Part shown: piece after piece, positions 25,889 to 34,206 of the stretch
How the letters are laid out: each line of letters starts with the position of its first letter
Numbering within the stretch: the stretch's first letter is position 1
NCBI GenBank assembly: GCA_963786495.1
Contig: CAWAZL010000009.1
Span: 1 to 34,807 of the forward strand
Reading direction: 5' to 3'
DNA from: JALZKA01 sp963786495
Lineage (GTDB): Bacteria; Actinomycetota; Thermoleophilia; Solirubrobacterales; 70-9
DNA length: 34,807 bases
Program-made: the position numbers and the translations under genes
The notes under the pieces: generated by a model
What the model was told of the DNA's origin: nothing
Database searches by the model: none
What the model saw: only the letters and a program-made list of their open reading frames with translations

Positions 25889-27645
25889 TGGACACCACGA
25901 ACCGCAACACCGCGCTCGCCTCGGCGTTTGTCGAGGAGCTTGCGCTCTCCGGCGTGCGGCACGCCGTGATCTGTCCTGGGTCGCGCTCGACGCCCCTCGC
26001 ACTCGCGCTGCTGCGCGAGCCCGGGATCGCGACCACCAGCGTCGTCGACGAGCGCTCGGCCGGCTTCTTCGCCGTGGGGGCGGCAGTCGCATCCGGCGCT
26101 CCCGTGGCGATCGCGTGCACCTCAGGGACCGCTGCGGCAAACCTCCACCCCGCTGTCGCCGAGGCAAATGAGGCCTCAGTGCCGCTGATCGTTCTGACCT
26201 CCGATCGCCCGCCGGAGCTCCGAGGCGTCGGCGCAGGCCAGACGATCGACCAGGTGAAGCTCTACGGCTCGGCCGTCCGCTGGTTTTCAGAAATGGGCAC
26301 TCACGACGCGGACGACGCCGGCTTGCTGCACATGCGCTCGTCGGCTTGCCGCGCGTTCGCGGAGGCGGCCGGTGATCCGCGCCCGGGCCCGGTGCACCTG
26401 AACCTTTCGTGGCGCGACCCGCTTGGCCCCGAGCCGGGCGAGGGCGACGTGACCGCAACTTCTCCCCTGGCCTTGGAGGGCCGCGGCGACCTACCGCTGA
26501 GCTCCGTCTACTCGTCTGCCCCCGCGCTGGACGCGGCCGCGCTGGACGCAATCTCCGACGACCTGGCCGAGACCGAGCGCGGCCTGATCGTCGCCGGCCG
26601 CCAGACGGACCCGGCGCTGGCGCCCGCGATCGCCGCTCTCGCGGTCGCCTCGGGCTACCCCGTCCTGGCCGAACCCACATCGCAGCTTCGCCTTGGCCCG
26701 GAGCTGGGCGCGGAGGTGATCTGGGCCTATGACGCAATCGCCCGGGCCAGGCCGGAGGGCCTCGACCCCGATTTGATCATCCGCTTTGGCGACATGCCGA
26801 CGTCCAAGGCGCTTCGCCGGTGGTTCGGGTCCCTGGACCAGGCGGCGCAGCTCGTCGTGGATCCTGCCGGCACCTGGAACGACCCAAGCCGCACCGCGGG
26901 CCTCACGCTTCGTGCGGACCCGATCCTGACCGCGATCGGCCTTGCCACCCGGCTTGACGAGGAGCAAGAGACGCCGTTCGCAGCAAGGTGGCGCCTGGCC
27001 AACGAGTCCGCGGCGGCCGCGATCCGCGCGGAGCTCAGCCGCTTTGGCGGCGAGCCCACCGAGCCTGGCGCCTACATGTCACTTGGCGCGGCGCTCCGGG
27101 ACGGCGACGTGGTCTTCTGCGCTTCGTCGATGCCAATCCGCGACGCTGAGTCGTTCCTGCCCGCTTCTCCGCGCGACGTCCTGTTCTTCTCGAACCGTGG
27201 AGCGAACGGCATCGACGGAACGGTGTCGTCGGCGATCGGGGCGGCGGTCGCCGCGGGGAGCCCCGCGTGGGTCGTCATCGGAGACCTCGCGCTCCACCAT
27301 GACTCGAACGGCCTCGCGCTCCTTCAGCAGGCTCCCGCCCCCGTGCGGATCGTCTGCCTGAACAACGACGGCGGCGGCATCTTCGAGTTCCTGCCGCAGG
27401 CTTCGCAGGTGACGCGCGAGGAGTTCGAGGCGGTGTTCGGCACCCCGCTCGGGCTGGACCTTTCGAAGCTCGCCGCGCTCCACGACATCGAGCACCGCCG
27501 CATCGAAGGCCTGGACGAGCTGGCCGGCGTCGGCGCAAGTGGCCACCTGCTGATCGAGGTCCCAATCGATCGCTCCAAGAACGTCGCGGTCCATGACGCG
27601 CTCTGGCGAAACGTCGCCTCCCGGCTAAGCGCCTTGGGCGATTAG
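25888..27645 (+). CDS. menD: SEPHCHC synthase (2-succinyl-5-enolpyruvyl-6-hydroxy-3-cyclohexene-1-carboxylate synthase)
   Basis: Thiamine-diphosphate enzyme joining isochorismate and 2-oxoglutarate, the first committed menaquinone step after MenF. It has 585 residues, normal length. The N-terminal domain has VRHAVICPGSRSTPLALALL, SVVDERSAGFFAVGAAVASG and IACTSGTAAANLHPAVAEAN. The ThDP-binding C-terminal domain has DVLFFSNRGANGIDGTVSSA, WVVIGDLALHHDSNGLALLQ (GD...N metal motif) and CLNNDGGGIFEFLPQ. It starts on the last base of the menC stop codon and reads cleanly. Its last 21 bases overlap, tail to tail, the hydrolase gene on the other strand. Confidence 0.96.
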   Translation: MDTTNRNTALASAFVEELALSGVRHAVICPGSRSTPLALALLREPGIATTSVVDERSAGFFAVGAAVASGAPVAIACTSGTAAANLHPAVAEANEASVPLIVLTSDRPPELRGVGAGQTIDQVKLYGSAVRWFSEMGTHDADDAGLLHMRSSACRAFAEAAGDPRPGPVHLNLSWRDPLGPEPGEGDVTATSPLALEGRGDLPLSSVYSSAPALDAAALDAISDDLAETERGLIVAGRQTDPALAPAIAALAVASGYPVLAEPTSQLRLGPELGAEVIWAYDAIARARPEGLDPDLIIRFGDMPTSKALRRWFGSLDQAAQLVVDPAGTWNDPSRTAGLTLRADPILTAIGLATRLDEEQETPFAARWRLANESAAAAIRAELSRFGGEPTEPGAYMSLGAALRDGDVVFCASSMPIRDAESFLPASPRDVLFFSNRGANGIDGTVSSAIGAAVAAGSPAWVVIGDLALHHDSNGLALLQQAPAPVRIVCLNNDGGGIFEFLPQASQVTREEFEAVFGTPLGLDLSKLAALHDIEHRRIEGLDELAGVGASGHLLIEVPIDRSKNVAVHDALWRNVASRLSALGD

Positions 27646-28515
27646 CGGCTTCGCCCAGTCGGCCATCCGCTGAACGGCTGTGTCCGCCTCGGCCATCATC
27701 CCGGCGTGTGCCTGGAAGTCGTGCCACATCCCCTCGTACACCTGTAACTCGACGGTGGTGCCCGCCGCCTCGAGCCGCGACGCCAAGACGCTGCCCTCGG
27801 AAAGAAAGAGTTCATCGCCTCCGCACTGAATCAGCGCCGGCGGCAGGCCAGCGAGGTCGGCAAATAGCGGCGAGATCCGAGGGTCGGCCAAGGCGAGGCC
27901 CCCTGCATATGCCCTCGCATGCTTGGGAATGGCGTTCGCGCGCAAGATCGCGTCCTTGCCGTCGTTGGCGCGGATGGACTCGCCCGACGAGGTGAGATCG
28001 ACCCAAGGCGACATCAGGAGTAGCCCTGCTGGGCCCTCCTCGCCCGCCTCGCGCATGGCGATCGCGGCGCAGAGCGACATCCCCGCCCCGGCAGAGTCTC
28101 CGGCCATGATCAGGCTGTTTGTGTTCGCTCGAACGGCGCGATAGGCGGCGAGAACGTCTTCGAGGCCCGCCGGATACGGGTGCTCGGGGGCGAGCCGGTA
28201 GCGCGGCAGGATCACGGTGGCACCGGTTGCGAGGGCAAGGTGGCCCGCGAACGAGGTGTAGATGCGCGGCGAGTTGATGCAGTAGCCACCGCCGTGCACG
28301 AAGAAGATCCGCTGCGAATCGCCGGCCCCGTCGGGAGCCACCTGCCAGCAGTCAATGCCGCCGGCCGTGCCTCGACTTATCTTCACGCCGCGAGGAGACC
28401 GGTCGAACAGGGAGAGGACCTCGATGAGGGCGCGTCCGGCGCGATGCGGAAGCGAAAACGAGCGCGAGACGAGGTGCCGGTCGACCATCCAGACTGCCCG
28501 CGTCGTCTTGCTCAT
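27625..28515 (-). CDS. Alpha/beta hydrolase fold-3 (hormone-sensitive lipase family) esterase
   Basis: Carboxylesterase-like protein of 296 residues. It shows the HSL oxyanion motif RIFFVHGGGYCINSPRIY, LPRYRLAPEHPYPAGLEDVL, the nucleophile elbow SLIMAGDSAGAGMSLCAAIA (GDSAG), the acid region LIQCGGDELFLSEGSVLASR and the histidine in YEGMWHDFQAHAGMM. The family hydrolyses short to medium acyl esters; the physiological substrate is unknown. It is not MenH, which has a different motif pattern. CACAAT lies six bases before ATG 28515, with no ribosome site. It is convergent with menD. Confidence 0.9.
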   Translation of the reverse strand: MSKTTRAVWMVDRHLVSRSFSLPHRAGRALIEVLSLFDRSPRGVKISRGTAGGIDCWQVAPDGAGDSQRIFFVHGGGYCINSPRIYTSFAGHLALATGATVILPRYRLAPEHPYPAGLEDVLAAYRAVRANTNSLIMAGDSAGAGMSLCAAIAMREAGEEGPAGLLLMSPWVDLTSSGESIRANDGKDAILRANAIPKHARAYAGGLALADPRISPLFADLAGLPPALIQCGGDELFLSEGSVLASRLEAAGTTVELQVYEGMWHDFQAHAGMMAEADTAVQRMADWAKPLIAQGA

Positions 28516-28521
28516 GAGCGA

Positions 28522-28527
28522 ATTGTG
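28522..28527 (-). promoter_or_regulatory. -10-like CACAAT before the HSL-type esterase gene
   Basis: CACAAT (minus strand) matches four of six -10 positions and ends six bases before ATG 28515. There is no ribosome site, so a leaderless transcript is possible. It lies directly next to the first palindrome of the REP-like element at 28529. Confidence 0.35.
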
Positions 28528-28528
28528 A

Positions 28529-28582
28529 GGGGTCAGACCCCATGCGTGGGGTCAGACCCCAGGCGTCGGCTCTGTCCCCCTA
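28529..28582. repeat. REP-like palindromic element, copy 4 (tandem pair plus tail)
   Basis: Two perfect GGGGTCAGACCCC palindromes (28529-28541 and 28548-28560) are six bases apart, followed by AGGCGTCGGCTCTGTCCCCC and CTA 28580-28582, the complement of the TAG that ends the PHP-domain gene. Organisation and tail match copy 2 next to serA. From the gene side it reads TAG-GGGGACAGAGCC-GACGCC and then the palindromes. Confidence 0.82.
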
Positions 28583-29680
28583 GCGGAGGTAGATCGGGTT
28601 TGAGTAGATCCATGGGCGCTCGCGCTTTCGCCAGTGGCGGTGGGCCTCGATGCGGTAGGCACCCGGCTCGGTGACCTCCTGCTCCAGAGTGCGGCCGTTG
28701 CCTTCGGCGATGAGGTCGCCGCCGCGCAGAAGGACGATCCGGGCGTCCTCAGGCAGCGATGCGCGGAGGGTCCAGGTTCCCGCAGGGTGCTCCTCGCCCA
28801 TCATCGCTTGAGCGTCGCCGGACTCGCCCCAGAAGCGGAAGCCGCGGCCGGGCGCGATCGCGTCGACCACGATGTAGCAGCGGCCCTCGCGGAGAGCGTC
28901 GTAGACGAGTTCGAGGTCGCGCTGGCCGTGCTCGCCGCCAAGGGGCGCCTCGGTCAAGGAGACGTAGGTGGTGAGGATCGCGAAGTAGCGGGCGTTTCGC
29001 ATCGGGCTCCAAAGGCGGCCGCGAACGCGGATGCCGTGCTGATGCGCGTCGAGGCCACCGATGGCGACAAAGCGGCGGCGTTCGCAAATCCGGTCCCAGG
29101 CAACGAGGTCCTCGGGCCGTGGCCCGTCGAGTTGCGCCTCGGGATCGCGCATGTAGCGGATCGCGTCTACCGGCCCGCGCCAGTCCTCCGAGGCGTCGGT
29201 GGTGAGGCTCCAAAGCTCGATCCCCGCGACCGTGTCCAAGTCCAGGTCGTTCCACCCGTGCGGCAGGCCGCGCTTGACGAAGCGCCCGTAACGCTCGAGG
29301 ATCCGGGCGCCCTTCGACCACGGGTGCGCGACGAACCCGAATCCGCCCGCCTCGGCGACGGCGTCGGCGATCTCTGCCTCGGATAGGCCCTTGTGCTTGA
29401 TCTTCTTGTCGATCCCGAACGCCAGGTAATGCCCCGCACGCGGTGTTACCTCGACGCCTACGCCCAGAAGGACCGACCCGTGCCAGCCCTCGTGCCCGTC
29501 GTCCTTGGCGCCCAAGGTGTCGTGATCGGTAAGGAGGACGACGTCGCAGCCGGCTTCGCGCGCGGCCTCCATCAGCTCCGGGATCGTCGCCGTCCCATCC
29601 GAGTAGTCCGAGTGGAGATGAACGACGCACGCCAGATCGTGGAGCCGCGCGGGCTCGCTGGGCACGGCAGGATCGGGCAT
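28580..29680 (-). CDS. PHP-domain metal-dependent phosphoesterase
   Basis: A 366-residue protein with an N-terminal PHP domain. Metal-ligand motifs are CVVHLHSDYSDGTATIPELM (HxHxxxSDG), VVLLTDHDTLGAK (DH), EVTPRAGHYLAFGID (E and H), GFGFVAHPWSKGARIL (H) and FVAIGGLDAHQHGIRVRG (DxH). The C-terminal 100 residues (GTWTLRASLPEDARIVLLRG, EVTEPGAYRIEAHRHWRKR) form a beta-rich domain often seen in PHP proteins that act on surface or nucleotide phosphates. The substrate is unknown. The start lies four bases after the pgsA stop, so the pair is probably cotranscribed. The REP-like element abuts the stop. Confidence 0.88.
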   Translation of the reverse strand: MPDPAVPSEPARLHDLACVVHLHSDYSDGTATIPELMEAAREAGCDVVLLTDHDTLGAKDDGHEGWHGSVLLGVGVEVTPRAGHYLAFGIDKKIKHKGLSEAEIADAVAEAGGFGFVAHPWSKGARILERYGRFVKRGLPHGWNDLDLDTVAGIELWSLTTDASEDWRGPVDAIRYMRDPEAQLDGPRPEDLVAWDRICERRRFVAIGGLDAHQHGIRVRGRLWSPMRNARYFAILTTYVSLTEAPLGGEHGQRDLELVYDALREGRCYIVVDAIAPGRGFRFWGESGDAQAMMGEEHPAGTWTLRASLPEDARIVLLRGGDLIAEGNGRTLEQEVTEPGAYRIEAHRHWRKRERPWIYSNPIYLR

Positions 29681-29684
29681 CTGG

Positions 29685-30233
29685 CTAGCCGGGTGAGGAG
29701 GCCGGCTCGACCCGGTCTGACGTCGCGTAAGAGATGAAGTACGACATGCCGGACATGATTGTGACGGCAGTCGTCAACGCGACCAGAAGCTGGGGGCCAG
29801 AAGCCAGGGGTTCGGCCACGTACATGAGCGTCGCGATGGTCAGCACCTGAAGCCCGGTCTTCGCCTTGCCGAAGCCGTCGGCGCTGATCACAACGCCCCG
29901 GTTCTTCGCGACCCATCGCAGCCCGCTGACCGCAACCTCGCGGCTGAGGATCACGGCGACGATCACCACCGGGAGAAAGCTCAGCGCAGCCAGGCAGACG
30001 AACGCGGTGCCGACGAAGAGCTTGTCCGCGATCGGATCCATGAGCTTGCCGAAGTCGGTGATCGGCCCGCGCGTCCGCGCGATGTGACCGTCCAGAACGT
30101 CGGTGGCCATGCCGGCGAGGAAGACCGCCAGCGCGAAGTCCATGTTCTCTTTCGCGAGCGCGATGGCGAGAACCGGCACCAGGGCGATGCGTGAAATCGT
30201 GAGTGCGTTGGGGGCGTTCATCGGGACTGCCAC
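29685..30233 (-). CDS. pgsA: CDP-alcohol phosphatidyltransferase, CDP-DAG--glycerol-3-phosphate type
   Basis: Integral membrane enzyme of about 180 residues making phosphatidylglycerol phosphate from CDP-diacylglycerol and glycerol-3-phosphate. The CDP-alcohol signature is complete: DG-x2-AR-x8-G-x3-D-x3-D in DVLDGHIARTRG then DFGKLMDPIADK. Membrane segments include LVPVLAIALAKENMDFALAV, FLPVVIVAVILSREVAVSGL and LLVALTTAVTIMSGMSYFIS. The start is either GTG 30233 (VAVPMNAPNAL) or ATG 30221 (MNAPNALTIS); neither has an ideal ribosome site. Other CDP-alcohol transferases (phosphatidylinositol phosphate synthase) share the signature, but the C-terminal layout fits PgsA better. It is divergent from cdsA. 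Confidence 0.88.
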   Translation of the reverse strand: MAVPMNAPNALTISRIALVPVLAIALAKENMDFALAVFLAGMATDVLDGHIARTRGPITDFGKLMDPIADKLFVGTAFVCLAALSFLPVVIVAVILSREVAVSGLRWVAKNRGVVISADGFGKAKTGLQVLTIATLMYVAEPLASGPQLLVALTTAVTIMSGMSYFISYATSDRVEPASSPG

Positions 30234-30260
30234 CCCCTACCCATCTGCGAGGGTTCGTAA

Positions 30261-31094
30261 ATGAGCGTTGACGAGAAGGGGGCATCGCGGAGCGGCCGGC
30301 TGGGCGACCTGCCCGGACGGCTGGCGGTCGCGATCCCCGGCGCCGCTGTGGTCGCGGCGCTCTTGTGGGTGGGCGACGCGGCGTGGGCGTCGCTGGTGGC
30401 GATCGTCGCCGCATTCGCGGCGTTCGAGGGCGTAAGGCTTCTGCGCGACGCGAAGGCGCTTGCGCTGGCAGCCGGCGCGCTGACCGCAGGCATCATCGCC
30501 ACCGCGGCGGTCGATGGCCCGGAAGCGCTGGCACCGGCGCTGATGGCCGCGTTCGGCATTCTGGCGATCGGCTCATTCGCGGTCGTCCGCGCAGGAGACC
30601 GGACGCAGTCCGTTCTTGCCGGCACGCTCTGCCTGGTCTGGGTCGGCGCCGCGCTGGCACACGGCGTCCTCCTGCGCGAGCTCGAAGATGGCGGGTTACT
30701 GGTCCTGGCCGTGCTGGTGGGCACGTTCCTCGGAGACACCTTCGCCCACATCCTGGGCTCGCTGTTCGGGAAGACGGCGCTGGCGCCATCGGTCTCGCCG
30801 AACAAGAGCGTCGAGGGGTTCGTCGCCGGCATCGTGGGCGGCACCGCTGCCGTCGTCGTGCTTGCGGCGATCGTCGACGAGCCGTGGTTCGAGCTGTGGG
30901 AGGCGGCGCTGTTCGGGCTCGCCATCACGGTCGCAGCGGTTTGCGGCGACCTGTTCGAGTCCGCGCTGAAGCGCGAGGCGGGCGTCAAGGATTCGGGGAC
31001 GCTTCTAGGCGCACACGGCGGTGTGCTCGACCGGGTCGATGCGCTGTTGTTCACGGTGCCGCTCGGCTACTACCTGGCAACGGCCCTGGTATGA
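30261..31094 (+). CDS. cdsA: Phosphatidate cytidylyltransferase (CDP-diacylglycerol synthase)
   Basis: Makes CDP-diacylglycerol, the donor used by PgsA. It has 277 residues with seven or more membrane segments (RLAVAIPGAAVVAALLWVGD, LVAIVAAFAAFEGVRLL, LAGTLCLVWVGAALAHGVLL, LVLAVLVGTFLGDTFAHILG, FVAGIVGGTAAVVVLAAIV). The CdsA signature near the C-terminus is ESALKREAGVKDSGTLLGAH then GGVLDRVDALLF. Upstream SPNKSVEGFVAG is also typical. ATG 30261 has GAGGG eight bases upstream. The 3' end overlaps the convergent PAP2 gene by 44 bases. Confidence 0.94.
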   Translation: MSVDEKGASRSGRLGDLPGRLAVAIPGAAVVAALLWVGDAAWASLVAIVAAFAAFEGVRLLRDAKALALAAGALTAGIIATAAVDGPEALAPALMAAFGILAIGSFAVVRAGDRTQSVLAGTLCLVWVGAALAHGVLLRELEDGGLLVLAVLVGTFLGDTFAHILGSLFGKTALAPSVSPNKSVEGFVAGIVGGTAAVVVLAAIVDEPWFELWEAALFGLAITVAAVCGDLFESALKREAGVKDSGTLLGAHGGVLDRVDALLFTVPLGYYLATALV

Positions 31095-32163
31095 GCTCGC
31101 GGCTCCGGACTCCCGGGGCCGACAGGCGCGTCGTCATCCGCTCGGCTCCCCATACGGCCACGAGGCCGATGAAGAGCCCGGCGAAGTCATCGATGATGTA
31201 GTGCCAGCCGAAGTAGACGGTCGCGATAACCGTGAAGCCCAGCATCGACCACAAGCCGTAGCGGATGGCTCGATGCACGCCGGAGCGGTGTGCGACCAGA
31301 GCCGCGGCGACGAGCACGCCCGTATGGAGCGACGCGAACGCCGCGATCGACTGGACCGCGTTTGTCGAACCCGGGTCGGCGAGCACTTCACGGCGATGCT
31401 CGAGGAGGGTCGCCTGAAGCTGCGACACGCCCGTATCGGGCAGGCTGGCAAAGACCTGTGGGTCAGCGAAGGCCGGGCCGAGCGCGGGCAGGATGTAGTA
31501 GGAAAGCGCTCCCAGGATCCAGCAGATCGAGAGCGCGCTGACGTACGTGATCCCCACACGCAGGCGGTTCGACCAGATCAGCGCGATCGCGAGCGAGATC
31601 GGCACGAAGGTGAGAAACGCCAGGTACACCGCCGAAAGGAACTCGGCCGAGAAGCCTGTGCCAAGGAAGTTGTGAAGGAACTCGGCGGGGTCGTTCCCGA
31701 AGAAGAGCCAGCGCTCCGACGAAAGGAGCTCACCGTCGAAGTTCGCGTCCGTCACGAAGGGCAGGAAGCTCTTGAGGTTGCGGTATGAGATGTAGGTGAC
31801 GTAGAACGAGAGCAGCGCGACGATCACGATCAGGCCGCGACGCCCCCACCAACGCTCTTCGAAGACGCCGACGAACGATGCGGGAAGCGAGGTGCCGGTC
31901 TCGCGCGAGTGGCGCCAGGAGCGGGGCACCAGGTCGAGGATCAGGAAGATCCCGGCGATGACCCCGATCAGCGCCAGCGGCGAGCCGACGTAGCGGGCGT
32001 CGGGGTCGCGCAGCGGCAGGCTCTCGACCGAGGCGACGATGAGCATCAGGGATGCCGAGAACGCCGCGATGATCACAGGCGCGAGCCACGCACGGCCGAC
32101 GTCGTCGTCGGACGAATACGCAGGACCATCGGCCGAAGGCTGCTTTAGGTTGCCTTTAGGCAT
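31051..32163 (-). CDS. PAP2-superfamily membrane protein, Aur1/inositol phosphoceramide synthase-like
   Basis: A 370-residue protein with about seven membrane segments (VIIAAFSASLMLIVASV, LIGVIAGIFLILDLV, LIVIVALLSFYVTYISYRNL, VYLAFLTFVPISLAIALIW, SALSICWILGALSYYILPAL and others). The active-site pair is IAAFASLHTGVLVAAALV (S-x-H) and VYFGWHYIIDDFAGLFIG (H-Y-x2-D), the layout of Aur1-type phosphotransferases rather than simple PAP2 phosphatases. In actinobacteria such proteins can transfer a phospho-head-group such as phosphoinositol. Next to cdsA and pgsA, a role in phospholipid head-group exchange is a reasonable inference. TACACT ends six bases before ATG 32163 and no ribosome site is seen. 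The 56-base gap to menF shows nothing else. Confidence 0.82.
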   Translation of the reverse strand: MPKGNLKQPSADGPAYSSDDDVGRAWLAPVIIAAFSASLMLIVASVESLPLRDPDARYVGSPLALIGVIAGIFLILDLVPRSWRHSRETGTSLPASFVGVFEERWWGRRGLIVIVALLSFYVTYISYRNLKSFLPFVTDANFDGELLSSERWLFFGNDPAEFLHNFLGTGFSAEFLSAVYLAFLTFVPISLAIALIWSNRLRVGITYVSALSICWILGALSYYILPALGPAFADPQVFASLPDTGVSQLQATLLEHRREVLADPGSTNAVQSIAAFASLHTGVLVAAALVAHRSGVHRAIRYGLWSMLGFTVIATVYFGWHYIIDDFAGLFIGLVAVWGAERMTTRLSAPGVRSRELIPGPLPGSSRAAP

Positions 32164-32169
32164 CCCGAC

Positions 32170-32175
32170 AGTGTA
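32170..32175 (-). promoter_or_regulatory. -10-like TACACT before the PAP2 gene
   Basis: TACACT (minus strand) fits TANNNT and ends six bases before ATG 32163, again the leaderless spacing. The -35 region is weak. It lies just downstream of the menF stop and could give the PAP2 gene its own transcript. Confidence 0.38.
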
Positions 32176-32219
32176 GGGACTCGTTAACGACTGGGATACA
32201 CCTCTCGTCGCTCTGGCAG

Positions 32220-33618
32220 CTACCCGGCGACGAGGGGCAAAAGCGCGCCGAGCTTGAGCTCGGTCTCGGCCAGCTCCGCCTCGGGGTCCGAGTCCGCCAC
32301 GATGCCGGCGCCGGCGAAGAGGTGGGCCGTGCGGTCGCGAAGGAGCGCCGACCGAAGCGCGACACAGAACTCCCCGTCCTCGACCGAATCCATCCAGCCG
32401 ACGGGCCCCGCGTACCAGCCGCGGTCAAGCTCCTCGAGCTCCGGAATCGCCTGGACGGCCAGCGGCCCCGGCTCGCCGCCGACGGCGGGCGTCGGATGGA
32501 GCATCCCCGCCAGTTCCACGGCCGAGCGCGGGTCGGCCAACTGGGCGTGGATGGGCGTCGCAAGGTGCTGGATGTTCGCGACCTTGACGAGCACCGGCTC
32601 GCGCGCCGCCTCGACCCACACCGAGTACGGCGGAGCGCCCGCTCGATCCGCCTGGCGACGATCTCGTGCTCCTCGCGGTTCTTGGCCGACTGGCGAAGCT
32701 GCTCGCCCAGGTGGTCGTCCACAGCCGGGTCGGCGCTGCGGCGGGTCGAGCCCGCGAGCGCGACGGCCTGCGCCCCCGCCCCGCGCCGCCTGACCAAAAG
32801 CTCGGGGCTGGCGCCGATAAACGCGCCTCGGGCGTGCCGACGCAAAAGCAGTAGCAAGACGGGAAAAGCTCGCGAAGGGCGCCGAAGAGCGCGGCGGGAT
32901 CGTGCGCCCGTGGCGCCTCTGCGCGCACCTCGCGCGCCAGCACGACCTTCTTCAGCTCACCGGCGCGAATGCGCTCGACGGCCCGGGCGACAGCGCGCTC
33001 GTACGCCGACGGCTCGGCCGCGCTGGCGACGCGCACCTGGCCGATCGCGGCCGGATCGAGCATTGGAAGCGGCTTGTCGGCGAGGGCGCCGAGCCGTGCG
33101 CGAAGCGAAACCAGCGCGCTCTCTGGGTCGTCGCCCGGGGCGAGCAGGGTTGCCGCTGTGAGGAAGGTCTTGTCTCCGTCACGAGCGACGGAGAGCTCGG
33201 GCAGGACGAGCAGCGCCGGTGGGAGTGACGACCAATGGGCTGAAGAGCCGCCGTCCTCCGCGAAGGCCAGGCCGCCGAGCCACACCGGTCCTGCGCCTGC
33301 AGGCAGGCCCGCCGGCTCGTCCGACAGGCGGTCGCGCAGGACGCCCGCGCAGCCTTCGGAAAGGTCGGTGAAGCGCCCGGCGCCCCGCGAGACCGTCTCG
33401 GCGGCCGAGCCGAGCCCGGCAAGCGCGAATCCTCGGTCCGGCTCTTCCCAAGCGAACCAGCGGTCAGAAGCAAGGCGGGCGGCGACAACGGAGCCGACCG
33501 GATCGGCGAGCTCAACCTCAACGGTTGCGCTGACAAGCCGCCGCGACTTCCCGTCCCAGCGCTCAGTGAGCCCTTCGAGCTTCTCCCCTAGTCCGCCGAG
33601 TGTGATCTGACGGGACAT
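32220..33618 (-). CDS. menF: Isochorismate synthase (two frameshifts)
   Basis: Chorismate-binding enzyme feeding isochorismate to MenD. About 465 residues after correction. The N-terminal half is variable (MSRQITLGGLGEKLEGLTER). The conserved chorismate-binding part runs through YERAVARAVERIRAGELKKV, VLAREVRAEAPRAHDPAALF, GAFIGASPELLVRRRG, SAKNREEHEIVARRIERAL, VLVKVANIQHLATPIHAQL and PTPAVGGEPGPLAVQAIPEL, ending GWYAGPVGWMDSVEDGEFCV and VADSDPEAELAETELKLGAL. One indel is needed near 32826-32833 and one near 32633-32640. MenF rather than anthranilate or salicylate synthase is chosen because menBACD and menE are in the same window. It starts 31 bases after the ilvN stop, probably in the same transcript. 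Confidence 0.9.
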
Positions 33619-33649
33619 ATTGGGCCGCGAGATAACTCTCGGCGATCCG

Positions 33650-34206
33650 CTAAGCGTCCGGCCGCGACTTGGTGATCGCGACCTCGCCGGTGCCGGCCAT
33701 CTCGATCAGGCCGTGGGGGCGCACCATGCGCTCGAACGAATCGATCTTGTCCTGGGAGCCGGTGACCTCGATAGTGAGGGGCTACGGCGAGAGACGTCGA
33801 CGATTTTCGCGTTGAAGTTCTGGGCGAACTGCATGATCTCGCCGCGGTTCTCGACCGCTGCGTTCACGCGGAAGAGCGCCATCTCGCGAGCCACGGTCCC
33901 GTCGGGCTCCATGTCGCGGATCTTGATGACGTTGACGAGCTTGTGGAGCTGCTTGGTGACCTGGTCGATCGGGTGGACCGCGCCGTCGAGCGTGAGCGTC
34001 ACGCGCGAGACATCCGGGTCCTCGGTAGGTCCAACCGCCAGTGTGTCGATATTGAAGCCGCGGCGGCTGAAAAGGCCTGCGATGCGCGCCAGGACGCCCG
34101 GCTTGTTCTCGACCATGAGGCTCAGGATGTGCTTGCGCCCGGTGAGCGCGCTCGATGCCTCGAGGTCCTCGAGCTTGACCAGCTCGGGTGTTCCCGGTTC
34201 GCCCAT
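33650..34206 (-). CDS. ilvN: Acetolactate synthase small (regulatory) subunit (one frameshift)
   Basis: ACT-domain regulatory subunit of acetolactate synthase, responsible for valine feedback. About 185 residues. A 25-residue extension (MGEPGTPELVKLEDLEASSA) precedes the usual start KHILSLMVENKPGVLARIAG, LFSRRGFNIDTLAVGPTEDP. Next comes VTKQLHKLVNVIKIRDME and RVNAAVENRGEIMQFAQNFN. Near 33782 one indel joins AKIVDVSR to LTIEVTGSQDKIDSFERMVR, and the chain ends GEVAITKSRPDA at TAG 33652-33650. Start ATG 34206 shares its A with the reconstructed ilvB TGA, i.e. normal coupling. As written, the frame runs on from ilvB and looks like a fusion. Confidence 0.9.

Noticed and set aside
24725..26737. 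Long minus-strand open frame of 670 codons opposite menC and menD
   Set aside because: Low-complexity Arg/Pro/Gly translation, exactly antisense to two well-supported men genes.
27625..28515. HSL-type hydrolase as the missing MenH
   Set aside because: HGGGY and GDSAG motifs are of the hormone-sensitive lipase family; MenH has a different nucleophile context. No MenH is recognised in the window.
32151..32162. Short dyad TGCCT-TT-AGGCA at the PAP2 start codon
   Set aside because: Five-base arms with a two-base loop inside a coding start; too short to separate from chance.
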